A stretch of DNA of 64,000 bases. Source: Janthinobacterium sp. 67. GTDB lineage: Bacteria; Pseudomonadota; Gammaproteobacteria; Burkholderiales; Burkholderiaceae_D. The translations under genes and the position numbers were made by a program. The stretch spans positions 310,001-374,000 of the forward strand of contig NZ_PGES01000001.1 of the NCBI RefSeq assembly GCF_002797895.1, written 5' to 3'. This document shows, one piece after another, positions 26,759 to 34,690 of the stretch (positions are counted from its first letter, which is position 1; each line of letters opens with the position of its first letter). The notes under the pieces were generated by a model that saw only the letters and a program-made list of their open reading frames with translations, did not search any database and had not been told where the DNA came from.

Positions 26759-27913
26759 TCACTTTTGCGCTGCCTTGATCATGTTGCGGGCGATGACGAT
26801 CTGCTGGATCTGCGTCGTGCCTTCGTAAATGCGGAACAGGCGCACGTCGCGGTAGAAGCGTTCTGCCGCATATTCGCTGATGTAGCCGGCGCCGCCGTGG
26901 ATCTGCACGGAGCGGTCGGCCACGCGGCCGCACATTTCGGAGGCGAACAGCTTGCAGCACGACGCTTCCGTCGAGATGTCTTCCTTGTTGTCGCGCCGGC
27001 GCGCCGCGTCGAGCACCATGCTGCGCGCCGCGTAGATCTCGGCCTTGCTGTCGGCCAGCATGGCCTGGATCAGCTGGAATTCCGCGATGGGCTGGCCGAA
27101 CTGCTGGCGCTCCATGGCGTAGGCCAGGGCGTCGGCCAGCATGCGTTCGGCCGCGCCCACGCAGACGGCGGCAATGTGCAGGCGGCCCTTGTCGAGCACT
27201 TTCATGGCTGTTTTAAAACCCACGCCTTCCTTGCCGCCGATGATGTTCGCGGCCGGGACACGGCAGTTTTCAAAGATCACGTCGCAGGTATGCGCGCCTT
27301 GCTGGCCCATCTTCTTGTCGATCTTGCCCAAGGAAAGGCCCGGCGTATCCTTTTCCACGATGAAGGCGGAAATGGCCGAGGCACCGCGCTTGACGGGGTC
27401 CGTGCGGGCCATGACGGTAAAGATGCTCGCTTCCGGCGCGTTGGTGATATAGCGCTTGCTGCCGTTGAGGATATAGAAGTCGCCGTCGCGCACGGCCGTC
27501 GTGCGCAGCGAGGCCGCATCCGACCCTGACCCCGCTTCCGTCAGCGCGAACGAGCCGATGATCTCGCCGGCCGCCAGCTTGGGCAAATAGTACTGCTTTT
27601 GCGCTTCCGTGCCGTCGATGACGATGCCTTGCGAGCCGATGCCGTTGTTCGTGCCGATCAGCGAGCGGAAGGCGGGCGAGGTGCGGGCGATTTCAAAGGC
27701 GACGCGCACTTCCTCTTCCATGCTCAGTTCCAGGCCGCCGTAGGCTTCGGGAATGGACAGGCCGAACAGGCCCAGTTCGCGCATCTGCGCCACGATGGCG
27801 GGCGGTATCGTATCCGTTTCGGCCACCAGCGCCTCGTTCGGCACCAGCACTTCGCGCACGAAACGGGCGATGCTGTCGAGCAGGATGTTCAGGGTTTCTT
27901 CGTCGCGTATCAT
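26759..27913 (-). CDS. acyl-CoA dehydrogenase
   Basis: 384-residue FAD flavoenzyme that oxidises an acyl-CoA at C2-C3. Visible landmarks: FALTEAGSGSDAASLRT (FAD/substrate), KRYITNAPEASIF, DKKMGQQGAHTCDVIFENCRVP, and the catalytic base region FRIYEGTTQIQQIVIARNM. Second gene after iclR, followed closely by the acyl-CoA ligase. The order activation-then-desaturation, plus a dedicated importer, implies a short catabolic funnel for one acid. Confidence 0.92.
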   Translation of the reverse strand: MIRDEETLNILLDSIARFVREVLVPNEALVAETDTIPPAIVAQMRELGLFGLSIPEAYGGLELSMEEEVRVAFEIARTSPAFRSLIGTNNGIGSQGIVIDGTEAQKQYYLPKLAAGEIIGSFALTEAGSGSDAASLRTTAVRDGDFYILNGSKRYITNAPEASIFTVMARTDPVKRGASAISAFIVEKDTPGLSLGKIDKKMGQQGAHTCDVIFENCRVPAANIIGGKEGVGFKTAMKVLDKGRLHIAAVCVGAAERMLADALAYAMERQQFGQPIAEFQLIQAMLADSKAEIYAARSMVLDAARRRDNKEDISTEASCCKLFASEMCGRVADRSVQIHGGAGYISEYAAERFYRDVRLFRIYEGTTQIQQIVIARNMIKAAQK

Positions 27914-27964
27914 CGGTTTCCTCGGCGCTTGGATTTGAGCTGTCGTTGAGAGGGGGCGCGCAGT

Positions 27965-28801
27965 CTAACCGCGGCCCAGGTTTTTTTCCACTGTCTTGAC
28001 GAGGGCCACCAGGCGCGGTCCCAGGTCCGATTCCAGCTTTTCGCGCGACAGCAAGAAGGCGGGGCCGCCGCAATTGAAGGCCATCACCTGTTCGCCGTCG
28101 GCGCCCAGCATGGGCACGCCCACGGCGTGCACGTCGTTCTGCCATTCGCCGGCCGAGATGCAAAAGCCCCGGTCCTGGTAATCCTTGAAGCCTTGCTCGA
28201 TGCCGGCCTTGATGCGCGGCCAGCGTTCCGTCTCGTGCACCCTGGCGTGGTCCATCAGGTAGTCGCGTTCGGCCTGCGGCAGAATGCACAGCAGGGCCTT
28301 GCCCATGGCCGTCGTCATCAGCGGAATGCGCGAACCGACGTCGAGGCGCAAGGTGACGTTGGCGCTGCTGCGGCACGTTTCCACGTAGACCATGCTGAGG
28401 CGGTCGCGCGTGCCCAGCGAGACGGACGCTTGCGCGTGTTCCGCCAGTTCCTCCATCAGCGGGCGCGCCATCTTGCGCACGTCGAGGTTCGACAGCATGC
28501 GGTAGCCGAGGGCCAGTACGCCGGCGCCCAGCTGGTATTTGCCCAGGCTGTCCGAGTAGTTCAGGTAGCCGAGTTTGGTGAGCGTGTAGGTGAGGCGCGA
28601 GATCGTCGGCTTCGGGATGCCCGTGCGCTTGGCCATGTCCGCGTTCGACAGATAGACTTCGCCGGGACGGAAGCAACGGAGCACTTCCAGCCCGCGCGCC
28701 AGCGCGTTGACGAACTGGCGGTCCTTGCCTTCCTCGTCATCGCCGAAGACGATCAGTTCCGAATCTGCCGCGGTCTGAATATTTGTCATATTTGCATTCA
28801 T
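27965..28801 (-). CDS. IclR-family regulator of the acid-uptake/activation unit
   Basis: 278-residue regulator: winged HTH at about 30-95 (ALARGLEVLRCF ... LSNADMAKRTGIPKPTISRLTYTLTKLGYL) and an effector GAF-like domain ending with FNCGGPAFLLSREKLE. It heads the co-oriented acyl-CoA dehydrogenase, ligase and liv genes, 51 bases upstream, and is the obvious candidate regulator, likely responding to the acid or its CoA ester. Divergent from the TonB-receptor gene. Confidence 0.9.
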   Translation of the reverse strand: MNANMTNIQTAADSELIVFGDDEEGKDRQFVNALARGLEVLRCFRPGEVYLSNADMAKRTGIPKPTISRLTYTLTKLGYLNYSDSLGKYQLGAGVLALGYRMLSNLDVRKMARPLMEELAEHAQASVSLGTRDRLSMVYVETCRSSANVTLRLDVGSRIPLMTTAMGKALLCILPQAERDYLMDHARVHETERWPRIKAGIEQGFKDYQDRGFCISAGEWQNDVHAVGVPMLGADGEQVMAFNCGGPAFLLSREKLESDLGPRLVALVKTVEKNLGRG

Positions 28802-28945
28802 TTTCAGGCTCCCTGGAAATCAGTTTGCCTAGCCAAATTGTGCGTGTCAACCGTTTTGTGAAACATTCGTTCGCACAGCGAAATGCTGCGGTGCATGAAA
28901 AATACCTGGAAAATTGACCTGCGCAGCGGTTTTCGGCCTTGCTGC

Positions 28946-28979
28946 TTGAACATCGCTATATACGTCTGTATATTGCGCT
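28946..28979 (+). promoter_or_regulatory. promoter with distal ModE-type Mo-box
   Basis: ATCGCTATATA (28952-28962), six bases, then TATATTGCGCT (28969-28979). The left half is identical to the ModE operator half-site as I recall it (ATCGCTATATA-N6-TATATAACGAT); the right half matches 8 of 11. A sigma70 promoter overlaps it exactly: TTGAAC at 28946-28951, 17-base spacer, TATATT at 28969-28974. Bound ModE would occlude RNA polymerase. Confidence 0.75.
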
Positions 28980-29014
28980 GTTGCGTGATGGCCGCCGCAG
29001 GCGCGGCTGTTTTT

Positions 29015-29048
29015 TTGCATATCGCTATATAAAGCGATATATAACGGA
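29015..29048 (+). promoter_or_regulatory. promoter-proximal ModE-type Mo-box
   Basis: ATCGCTATATA (29021-29031), six bases, TATATAACGGA (29038-29048): left half identical, right half 9 of 11 to the recalled ModE consensus. It also contains a nested perfect 8-bp inverted repeat ATATCGCT/AGCGATAT (29019-29040). A second possible promoter, TTGCAT at 29015-29020 and TATATA at 29038-29043 with 17-base spacing, overlaps it. The box ends 10 bases before the receptor ATG, so it abuts the ribosome-binding site. Confidence 0.78.
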
Positions 29049-29058
29049 AGAGAGCAAT

Positions 29059-31053
29059 ATGACGATGGTGAAACAGATAATGGCGGGCGCCGTGCTGTTG
29101 GCGCTGGCGCAGCAGGCCGCCGGCAGGGAAGACGCCGGCGCGGATGCGGCGGCGCCGTTCGTGCTGGGCACGGTGACGGTGGTCGGCCAGCGCGAGCAGG
29201 CTGGCGCAATGGAACCGCAAGTGGGAACGCAAGTGAGCCGCGCCCAGATGCGCCGCTTTAACCGCGACAACGTGGGCGACGCCTTGAACCTGCTGTCCGG
29301 CGTGTCGCTGTCGACGAATGCGCGCAATGAAAAAACCATCGCCATCCGCGGCTTCGATGCGCGCCAGGTGCCGCTGTACGTCGACGGTATTCCCGTCTAC
29401 GTGCCGTATGACGGCTATGTCGATTTCAACCGCTTCACCACCAGCGACCTGGCGGCCATCCAGGTGGCGAAAGGATACAGCTCCGTGGCCTACGGCGCCA
29501 ATACCCTGGGCGGCGCCATCAACCTGGTGTCGCGCAAGCCAAGCGCTTTGACGGAAGGCGATGTCTCCGTGGGATTCGGCTCTGGCAGCGAACGCCAGGT
29601 GTCGGCCAACGTGGGCACGAACCAGGGGCTGTGGTATCTGCAGGCGGGCGTGTCCTGGATCGACAGCGATGGCTTTCCCCTGTCGTCCGATTTCCGCCCC
29701 ACGGCCACGGAAGACGGCGGCATGCGCAACAACTCTTATCGCAAGGACCACAAGCTGTCGTTCAAGATGGGCTACACGCCGGGTGGCGCGCAGGCGGGTG
29801 ACGAATACGCTCTCAGCTACTACAAGCAGCATGGCGAAAAGGGCCAGCCGCCATCGACGAATCCCGTCGGCGTGCGCTACTGGCAATGGCCGTACTGGAA
29901 CAAGGAAAGCGTGTATTTCGTTTCGCAGACGCGCCTGGGCGAGGCCGAGCGGTTGAAACTGCGCCTGTACCACGACAGCTACGACAATGAAATCGTCTCG
30001 TACACGAACGGCAGCTACGGCAGCATCAAGACGAGTGGCCAGGGCAGCGTCAGCGGCGGGCGCAGCATCTATAACGACCGCACGAACGGCGGCGCGGTGG
30101 AATTCGAATCGTTCCGCCTGGCCGCGCACAGCCTGCGTTTTGTGGCCAGCTACAAGGCCGACGAGCACCAGGAACGCGATGGCAAGGGCGTGCGCATCAC
30201 CTGGTACAAGGATGGCCTGTGGACCCTGGGTGCGGAAGACAGCATCGCCCTGAGCGGAGCGACGCAGCTGTCGCTGGGCGTCTCGCGCAATGCACTGCGC
30301 CCGGACACGGTTGACAGCGCCGGCAATGCCTATACCTTGCCAGGCGATCAATCGGCCACCGACCTGCAGGCGGGCCTGTTCCACAAGACGGCGCCAGGGT
30401 CGCGCGTGTACGCCACCGTGGCCCGCAAGTCGCGCCTGCCCACGCTGAAGGACCGCTACTCGCAGCGCCTGGGCACGTATATTGAAAACCCGGACCTGCG
30501 CGCCGAGGAAGCGCTCAATTATGAAGTGGGATATCAAGGAAACGCGCAGGACACCAGCCTGGAAGCGGCGCTGTTCTACAGCGACGTGAAGGACAAGATC
30601 CAGAGCGTGGCCAACGTCTCCGGCGTGCGTTCGCAGATGCGCAACGCGGGCAGAGCGCACATCAGCGGCGTGGAACTGGGCTTGCGCGGCAGCGCCGGCG
30701 CCTGGCTGGACTGGGGCGGCAACTACACCTATACGCATATGCAGAACGTCAGCGACCGCGCCATCCGCCTGACGGACGTGCCGCGCCACAAGCTGACGGC
30801 GCACGCTGTGCTGCACGCGGCGCGCCAGGTCGACGTGGTGGCCATCGCGGAAGCGAACAGCGGGCGCTGGGTCTCGAACACCGTGGAACTGGGCGGCTTT
30901 GCGACCGTGAACCTGAAGGCCGTGTACCGGCCCTTGCCGGCCCTGGCCCTGGAAGCGGGCGTGAGCAACCTGGCTGACCGCAATTACGCGCTGGCCGACG
31001 GTTTCCCCGGCGCGGGCCGCACGTGGCTGGCCAATGCGCAGTACCAGTTCTGA
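29059..31053 (+). CDS. TonB-dependent outer-membrane receptor, predicted molybdate/tungstate uptake
   Basis: 664 residues: signal peptide (1-22), a TonB-box-like LGTVTVVGQ near 37-45, plug domain to about 155 (DALNLLSGVSLSTNARNEKTIAIRGFDARQVPLYVDGIPVYVPYDGYVD), then a 22-strand-type beta-barrel ending ...ANAQYQF with the required terminal Phe. It would import a ligand across the outer membrane using TonB/ExbBD. Nothing in the sequence names the ligand; two Mo-boxes directly upstream and a SUOX-fold partner downstream suggest a molybdenum or tungsten species. A siderophore-type or other metal receptor is the alternative. ATG 29059 follows GGAAGAGAG. Confidence 0.85.
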   Translation: MTMVKQIMAGAVLLALAQQAAGREDAGADAAAPFVLGTVTVVGQREQAGAMEPQVGTQVSRAQMRRFNRDNVGDALNLLSGVSLSTNARNEKTIAIRGFDARQVPLYVDGIPVYVPYDGYVDFNRFTTSDLAAIQVAKGYSSVAYGANTLGGAINLVSRKPSALTEGDVSVGFGSGSERQVSANVGTNQGLWYLQAGVSWIDSDGFPLSSDFRPTATEDGGMRNNSYRKDHKLSFKMGYTPGGAQAGDEYALSYYKQHGEKGQPPSTNPVGVRYWQWPYWNKESVYFVSQTRLGEAERLKLRLYHDSYDNEIVSYTNGSYGSIKTSGQGSVSGGRSIYNDRTNGGAVEFESFRLAAHSLRFVASYKADEHQERDGKGVRITWYKDGLWTLGAEDSIALSGATQLSLGVSRNALRPDTVDSAGNAYTLPGDQSATDLQAGLFHKTAPGSRVYATVARKSRLPTLKDRYSQRLGTYIENPDLRAEEALNYEVGYQGNAQDTSLEAALFYSDVKDKIQSVANVSGVRSQMRNAGRAHISGVELGLRGSAGAWLDWGGNYTYTHMQNVSDRAIRLTDVPRHKLTAHAVLHAARQVDVVAIAEANSGRWVSNTVELGGFATVNLKAVYRPLPALALEAGVSNLADRNYALADGFPGAGRTWLANAQYQF

Positions 31054-31083
31054 TTTTTTGATCGTTCCATGAAAGGACACAGC

Positions 31084-31620
31084 ATGTTGAAGAAAATATT
31101 CGCCGGTTTGGCTTCGGCCGCGTTGCTGGAGGCGGCGCCCGCGTGGGCCGACCCGGCACCGGCGCGCGAGCATATGAGCCACGCGCTGGCCGTGACGGGC
31201 AAGGTGGCAACGCCATTGACCCTGAAGGTGGCGGACCTGCGCCAGCTGCCGCCGGCCAATGGCGGCGAGCTCGCCGTCACGCGCCACAATGGGGACAAGG
31301 CCGAGAGCATCACCAGTTATCGCGGCGTGCGCCTGCGCGACATCCTCGACAAGGCGGCGCTCGATGCACCGGGCCATAACGACGTCAAGAAGCTCGCCAT
31401 CATCGCCACGGCCACCGATGGTTATGCCGTGGTGTTTTCCTGGGGCGAGCTGTATAACGCGCCGGCCGGCGAGGGCGTGATCGTCTACTACGAAAAAAAC
31501 GGCAAGGCGCTCGACGAGAACGATGGCGAGATCGGCCTGATCTCGGCGAAGGACATCCGCACGGGGCCGCGCCATGTGAAGTGGCTGAACGGCATCGAGG
31601 TGCGCAAGCTGGTGGAATAG
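31084..31620 (+). CDS. periplasmic SUOX-fold (Oxidored_molyb-like) protein lacking cysteine
   Basis: 178 residues with a signal peptide ending near AWADP. The rest matches the small sulfite-oxidase-fold group: ALAVTGKVATPLTLKVADLRQLPP, SYRGVRLRDILDKA, TATDGYAVVFSWGELY, LISAKDIRTGPRHVKWLNGIEVRKL. The protein contains no cysteine at all, so it cannot supply the Mo-coordinating Cys of true sulfite oxidases or MsrP; it may bind a ligand rather than catalyse. It lies 30 bases after the receptor gene with its own AAAGGA site, evidently co-transcribed, and is followed by an intrinsic terminator. An in-frame ATG at 31069 is less likely. Confidence 0.82.
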   Translation: MLKKIFAGLASAALLEAAPAWADPAPAREHMSHALAVTGKVATPLTLKVADLRQLPPANGGELAVTRHNGDKAESITSYRGVRLRDILDKAALDAPGHNDVKKLAIIATATDGYAVVFSWGELYNAPAGEGVIVYYEKNGKALDENDGEIGLISAKDIRTGPRHVKWLNGIEVRKLVE

Positions 31621-31627
31621 AGGCATG

Positions 31628-31665
31628 CTGGGGTCTGACCCGCCGGGTCAGACCCCAGAATTTTT
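31628..31665. terminator. intrinsic terminator, GGGGTC...GACCCC repeat family, copy 1
   Basis: CTGGGGTCTGACCC (31628-31641) and GGGTCAGACCCCAG (31645-31658) form a perfect 14-bp stem with a 3-base loop, followed by AATTTTT. It closes the receptor/SUOX transcript and may also serve the convergent hydrolase gene, whose stop is at 31678. A near-identical hairpin occurs at 38645. Confidence 0.88.
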
Positions 31666-31677
31666 CTAGTGGGCTAT

Positions 31678-32607
31678 TTACGTAAACATGACACTTTTCA
31701 TTGCTTTGCCCGCCACGTCGAACAATCCCCGCGCCGTTGGGGCCAGGCCCAGCATGTGCATAGCCGCATGGATCATGCCGTCAAGCTGCACGCAATCGGC
31801 CGCCACGCCGCCGTCGCGCAGCCGCCGTGCATACGCCACGCCTTCGTCATGCAGCGGGTCGTACTCGCATACGAGCACGGTCGCCGGCGGCAAGTCCTTG
31901 AGCGTAGTTGCCCGCAGCGGCGCCGCATAAGGCTGCATGCCGTTGGCCGGTTCGTTCAGGTAGGCCGACCAGCAAAAGCGCATCGCCTCGCGCGTCAGCG
32001 AAAAGCCTTCCGCATGGCGTTGGTAGGACGCGGTGTCGAAGGCGAAATCGAGCGCTGGATACAGCAGCAGTTGGTGCGCCAGCGCGGGCCCGGCCTGGTC
32101 GCGCGCCATCAGGGCCGCCGCCGCGGCCAGGTTGCCGCCCGCGCTGTCGCCGCCCACGGCCAGCCGCCGCGGATCGATGCCCAGCGCCGCCGCATGCTCG
32201 GCGACCCAGCACAGTGCCCGGTAAAAATCGGCTAGCGGCACGGGAAACTTGTGCTCGGGCGCCAGCCGGTAGTCGACGGAAAAGATTACGCAGCCGGAGG
32301 CGTTGGCCAGCGCGCGGCACGGGTTGTCGTACAGGTCCAGCGAGCACAGACACCATCCACCGCCATGCGCAAAGACGATGGCCGGCAGCTTCGTGGCCGT
32401 GTCCGCGCCGGCCGGCACATAGGCGCGCACGGCCAGCGCATGTTCGCCGGGCAGCACGTAATCCTTGATGGCCGCGACGTCTTCCAGTGGCCCATGCAGC
32501 TGGCGCAAGCCCGTTTCCGTGGCCGCGCGCAGGTCTGCCAGCGAGGCGGGCGGCGGCGCATCCCTTGTTTCTACCAGCCAGGCGGCGATCAGCGGATCGA
32601 GGCTCAC
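31678..32607 (-). CDS. alpha/beta hydrolase, hormone-sensitive-lipase family
   Basis: 309-residue cytosolic esterase of the HSL group: oxyanion motif HGGGW, nucleophile elbow GDSAGGNLAAAAA, acid in CEYDPLHDEG and His in MIHAAMHM, in correct order. Start is GTG 32607 (reading SLDPLIAAWLVETRD), overlapping the preceding hydrolase stop by four bases (GTGA); a longer frame upstream was rejected. Third gene of the operon that begins with the isomerase gene at 34550. Substrate unknown, short-chain ester or lactone likely. Confidence 0.88.
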   Translation of the reverse strand: MSLDPLIAAWLVETRDAPPPASLADLRAATETGLRQLHGPLEDVAAIKDYVLPGEHALAVRAYVPAGADTATKLPAIVFAHGGGWCLCSLDLYDNPCRALANASGCVIFSVDYRLAPEHKFPVPLADFYRALCWVAEHAAALGIDPRRLAVGGDSAGGNLAAAAALMARDQAGPALAHQLLLYPALDFAFDTASYQRHAEGFSLTREAMRFCWSAYLNEPANGMQPYAAPLRATTLKDLPPATVLVCEYDPLHDEGVAYARRLRDGGVAADCVQLDGMIHAAMHMLGLAPTARGLFDVAGKAMKSVMFT

Positions 32608-33476
32608 GCGTTGTTTCCTGACTTTTCTCCGGCCAGGAAGGGCAGCAGGTGGGCGATGAACGCTTCCGGCTGTTCTTCCATGATGAAGTGGCCGCATTCG
32701 GCAACGATGGCGCCTTGCAGATTGTCCGCCTTGCCCTGCATGGTCAGCAGGGGCGCGTCGTTGGTCGCGTGGTCGGCGCCGATGGCCAGCACGGGCATGG
32801 CCAGGCTACGCTTGGCCCGCTCCAGGTTTTGCCGGATGGTTTCGGGGATGGCGCGGTAGTAGGCGAAACCGGCGCGCAGGGCGCCCGGCGTGGCGTACGC
32901 GTCCGCATACACGTCGACGGCCACCTTGTCGCGGCGGTACGACCAGCGGTCGAAGATGAAGCGGATGTACTCGCGCTCCTTGCCGGCCGTGAGCATTTCC
33001 GGCAAGTCCAGCACCTGGTTGAACATGAAGTGCCACAGGAAGATGTTGTCGGACGGCGCGACAAAAATCGGCGGCGCGGGCGCCAGGCCGGGAATGACGG
33101 CTTCCGTCAGCGCCAGTTTCGTCACGGCCTGCGGGAAATCGCTGGCCAGCGCATAGCCGACCCACATGCCGATGTCGTGGCCGACGACGTCGTACTGCGC
33201 ATGGCCCAGGGCCAGCATGGCGCGGTGCAAGGTGGTCGCCACGGCGCCCGTGTCGTAGCCGCCGGCCGGACGGTCCGAATGACCGCTGCCGGGCGGGTCG
33301 ATGGCGATGGCCTGGTAGCCGCTGGCGGCCAGCGCCGCCATCACGTGCCGCCACGCATACCAGGTTTGCGGCCAGCCGGGGATCAGCAGCACGGGTTTGC
33401 CGTTGCCGGTACCCGCGATGACGCAATGGAGGCGCTGGCCATCGATGCGGACGTAATCATGTGTAAATTCGTTCAT
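32604..33476 (-). CDS. alpha/beta hydrolase with Asp nucleophile (epoxide hydrolase/dehalogenase-like)
   Basis: 290 residues. PGWPQTWYAWRHVM contains the WPxxW oxyanion region, and the nucleophile elbow VVGHDIGMWVGYALA has Asp instead of Ser, as in soluble epoxide hydrolases and haloalkane/fluoroacetate dehalogenases. The late His is in AECGHFIMEEQPE. It lies 12 bases after the isomerase gene and overlaps the following esterase by four bases. Reaction type is inferred from the Asp nucleophile; substrate unknown. Confidence 0.85.
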   Translation of the reverse strand: MNEFTHDYVRIDGQRLHCVIAGTGNGKPVLLIPGWPQTWYAWRHVMAALAASGYQAIAIDPPGSGHSDRPAGGYDTGAVATTLHRAMLALGHAQYDVVGHDIGMWVGYALASDFPQAVTKLALTEAVIPGLAPAPPIFVAPSDNIFLWHFMFNQVLDLPEMLTAGKEREYIRFIFDRWSYRRDKVAVDVYADAYATPGALRAGFAYYRAIPETIRQNLERAKRSLAMPVLAIGADHATNDAPLLTMQGKADNLQGAIVAECGHFIMEEQPEAFIAHLLPFLAGEKSGNNA

Positions 33477-33488
33477 GGTGTTTCCTGA

Positions 33489-34550
33489 TTAGTTGTGCCG
33501 GATGCCCAGCAATTGATGAATCTGTTGCGCGCTGACGGGGGCGCCGGCGAAGTCGTCGAAGATCTTGTCGGTGACGGGAATGATGTGGGCATTGATGAAG
33601 TCCACGCCTTCGCGCGCACCCGTTTCCTGGTCCTTCAGGCAGCATTCCCATTCCAGCGTCGCCCAGCCCGCGTAGTCGTTTTGCGCCATCTTGGAGAAGA
33701 TCGCCTTGAAGTCGACCTGGCCATCGCCGAGCGAACGGAAACGCCCGGCGCGGTTTTCCCACGACTGGTAGCCGCCGTAGATGCCTTGCCGACCCGTCGG
33801 ATTGAACTCCGCATCCTTCACATGGAACATGCGGATATGGTCCTTGTAGATATCGATGAATTCCAGGTAGTTCAGCTGCTGCAGCACGAAGTGGCTGGGG
33901 TCGAACAGCATCTTGCAGCGCGGGTGGCGTCCCACGCGCTCGTAGAACATCTCGAAGCTGATGCCGTCATGCAGGTCTTCGCTGGGGTGGATTTCGTAGC
34001 ACAGGTTGATGCCCTGTTCTTCGCACACGTCGAGGATGGGCAGCCAGCGGCGCGCCAGTTCATCGAAGGCCGTTTCGATCAGGCCGGGCGGGCGCTGCGG
34101 GAAAGGGAACAGATAGGGCCAGGCGAACGAGCCGGAAAAGGTGCCCATGTCGGTCAGGCCCAGGCGTTTCGAGGCCATGGCCGCCAGCTTGACCTGCTCG
34201 ATGGCCCACGCCGTGCGCGCTTCCGGCTGGCCGTGCAGGTGTGCCGGCGCGAAGCTGTCGCACAGCGCGTCGTAGGCCGGGTGCACGGCCACCAGCTGGC
34301 CGAGGATGTGCGTCGTCAGTTCGCTGATGACGAGGCCATGGCCCGCCAGCATGGCGACCAGGTCGTCGCAGTATTGCTGGCTGCGCGCGGCTTGCGCCAC
34401 GTCGAACAGGCGCGCATCCCAGGCGGGAATCTGCAGGGCCTTGAAGCCCATGCCGGCCGCCCACCCGGCGATGGCGGGCAAGGTGTTGAAGGGTGCCGTG
34501 TCGGCGGCGAATTGGGCCAGGTGCAGGCTCGGTCCTTGAATGGTTCTCAT
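33489..34550 (-). CDS. sugar phosphate isomerase/epimerase (xylose-isomerase-like TIM barrel)
   Basis: 353-residue TIM-barrel protein. Metal-ligand residues typical of the AP-endonuclease-2/xylose-isomerase clan appear in order: CYEIHPSEDLHDG, LFDPSHF, MFHVKDAEF and ATLEWEC. Members isomerise or epimerise sugars and cyclitols. First gene of a three-gene operon with two hydrolases, preceded by a 16-bp palindrome and divergent from a TetR regulator. A GAGCC/AGGAG-like stretch (ATAGGAGCCGAT) precedes ATG 34550. Confidence 0.87.
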   Translation of the reverse strand: MRTIQGPSLHLAQFAADTAPFNTLPAIAGWAAGMGFKALQIPAWDARLFDVAQAARSQQYCDDLVAMLAGHGLVISELTTHILGQLVAVHPAYDALCDSFAPAHLHGQPEARTAWAIEQVKLAAMASKRLGLTDMGTFSGSFAWPYLFPFPQRPPGLIETAFDELARRWLPILDVCEEQGINLCYEIHPSEDLHDGISFEMFYERVGRHPRCKMLFDPSHFVLQQLNYLEFIDIYKDHIRMFHVKDAEFNPTGRQGIYGGYQSWENRAGRFRSLGDGQVDFKAIFSKMAQNDYAGWATLEWECCLKDQETGAREGVDFINAHIIPVTDKIFDDFAGAPVSAQQIHQLLGIRHN

Positions 34551-34564
34551 ATCGGCTCCTATTG

Positions 34565-34580
34565 TTTGTCGATCGACAAA
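34565..34580. promoter_or_regulatory. 16-bp perfect palindrome, candidate TetR operator
   Basis: TTTGTCGATCGACAAA is a perfect two-fold palindrome 14 bases upstream of the isomerase start and 110 bases before the divergent TetR ATG. Length and position suit a TetR-family operator controlling the isomerase-hydrolase operon, probably by blocking the start of its transcript. Not compared with any motif database. Confidence 0.65.
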
Positions 34581-34690
34581 GAATAGGCGAAATCTTTTGC
34601 GCGGTCAAGGCGGCCATGCAAAATAATTGGCGAACGTACGGTCGGCGCCAGGCGTTATACTGGCCGCCAGTTCGCAAGCAGAGGATCAAA

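Noticed and set aside
28804..31626. A 940-codon open frame on the minus strand opposite the TonB receptor.
   Set aside because: It is a by-product of high-GC codon use; the plus strand has a complete receptor with plug, barrel and terminal Phe, and the antisense sequence matches no family.
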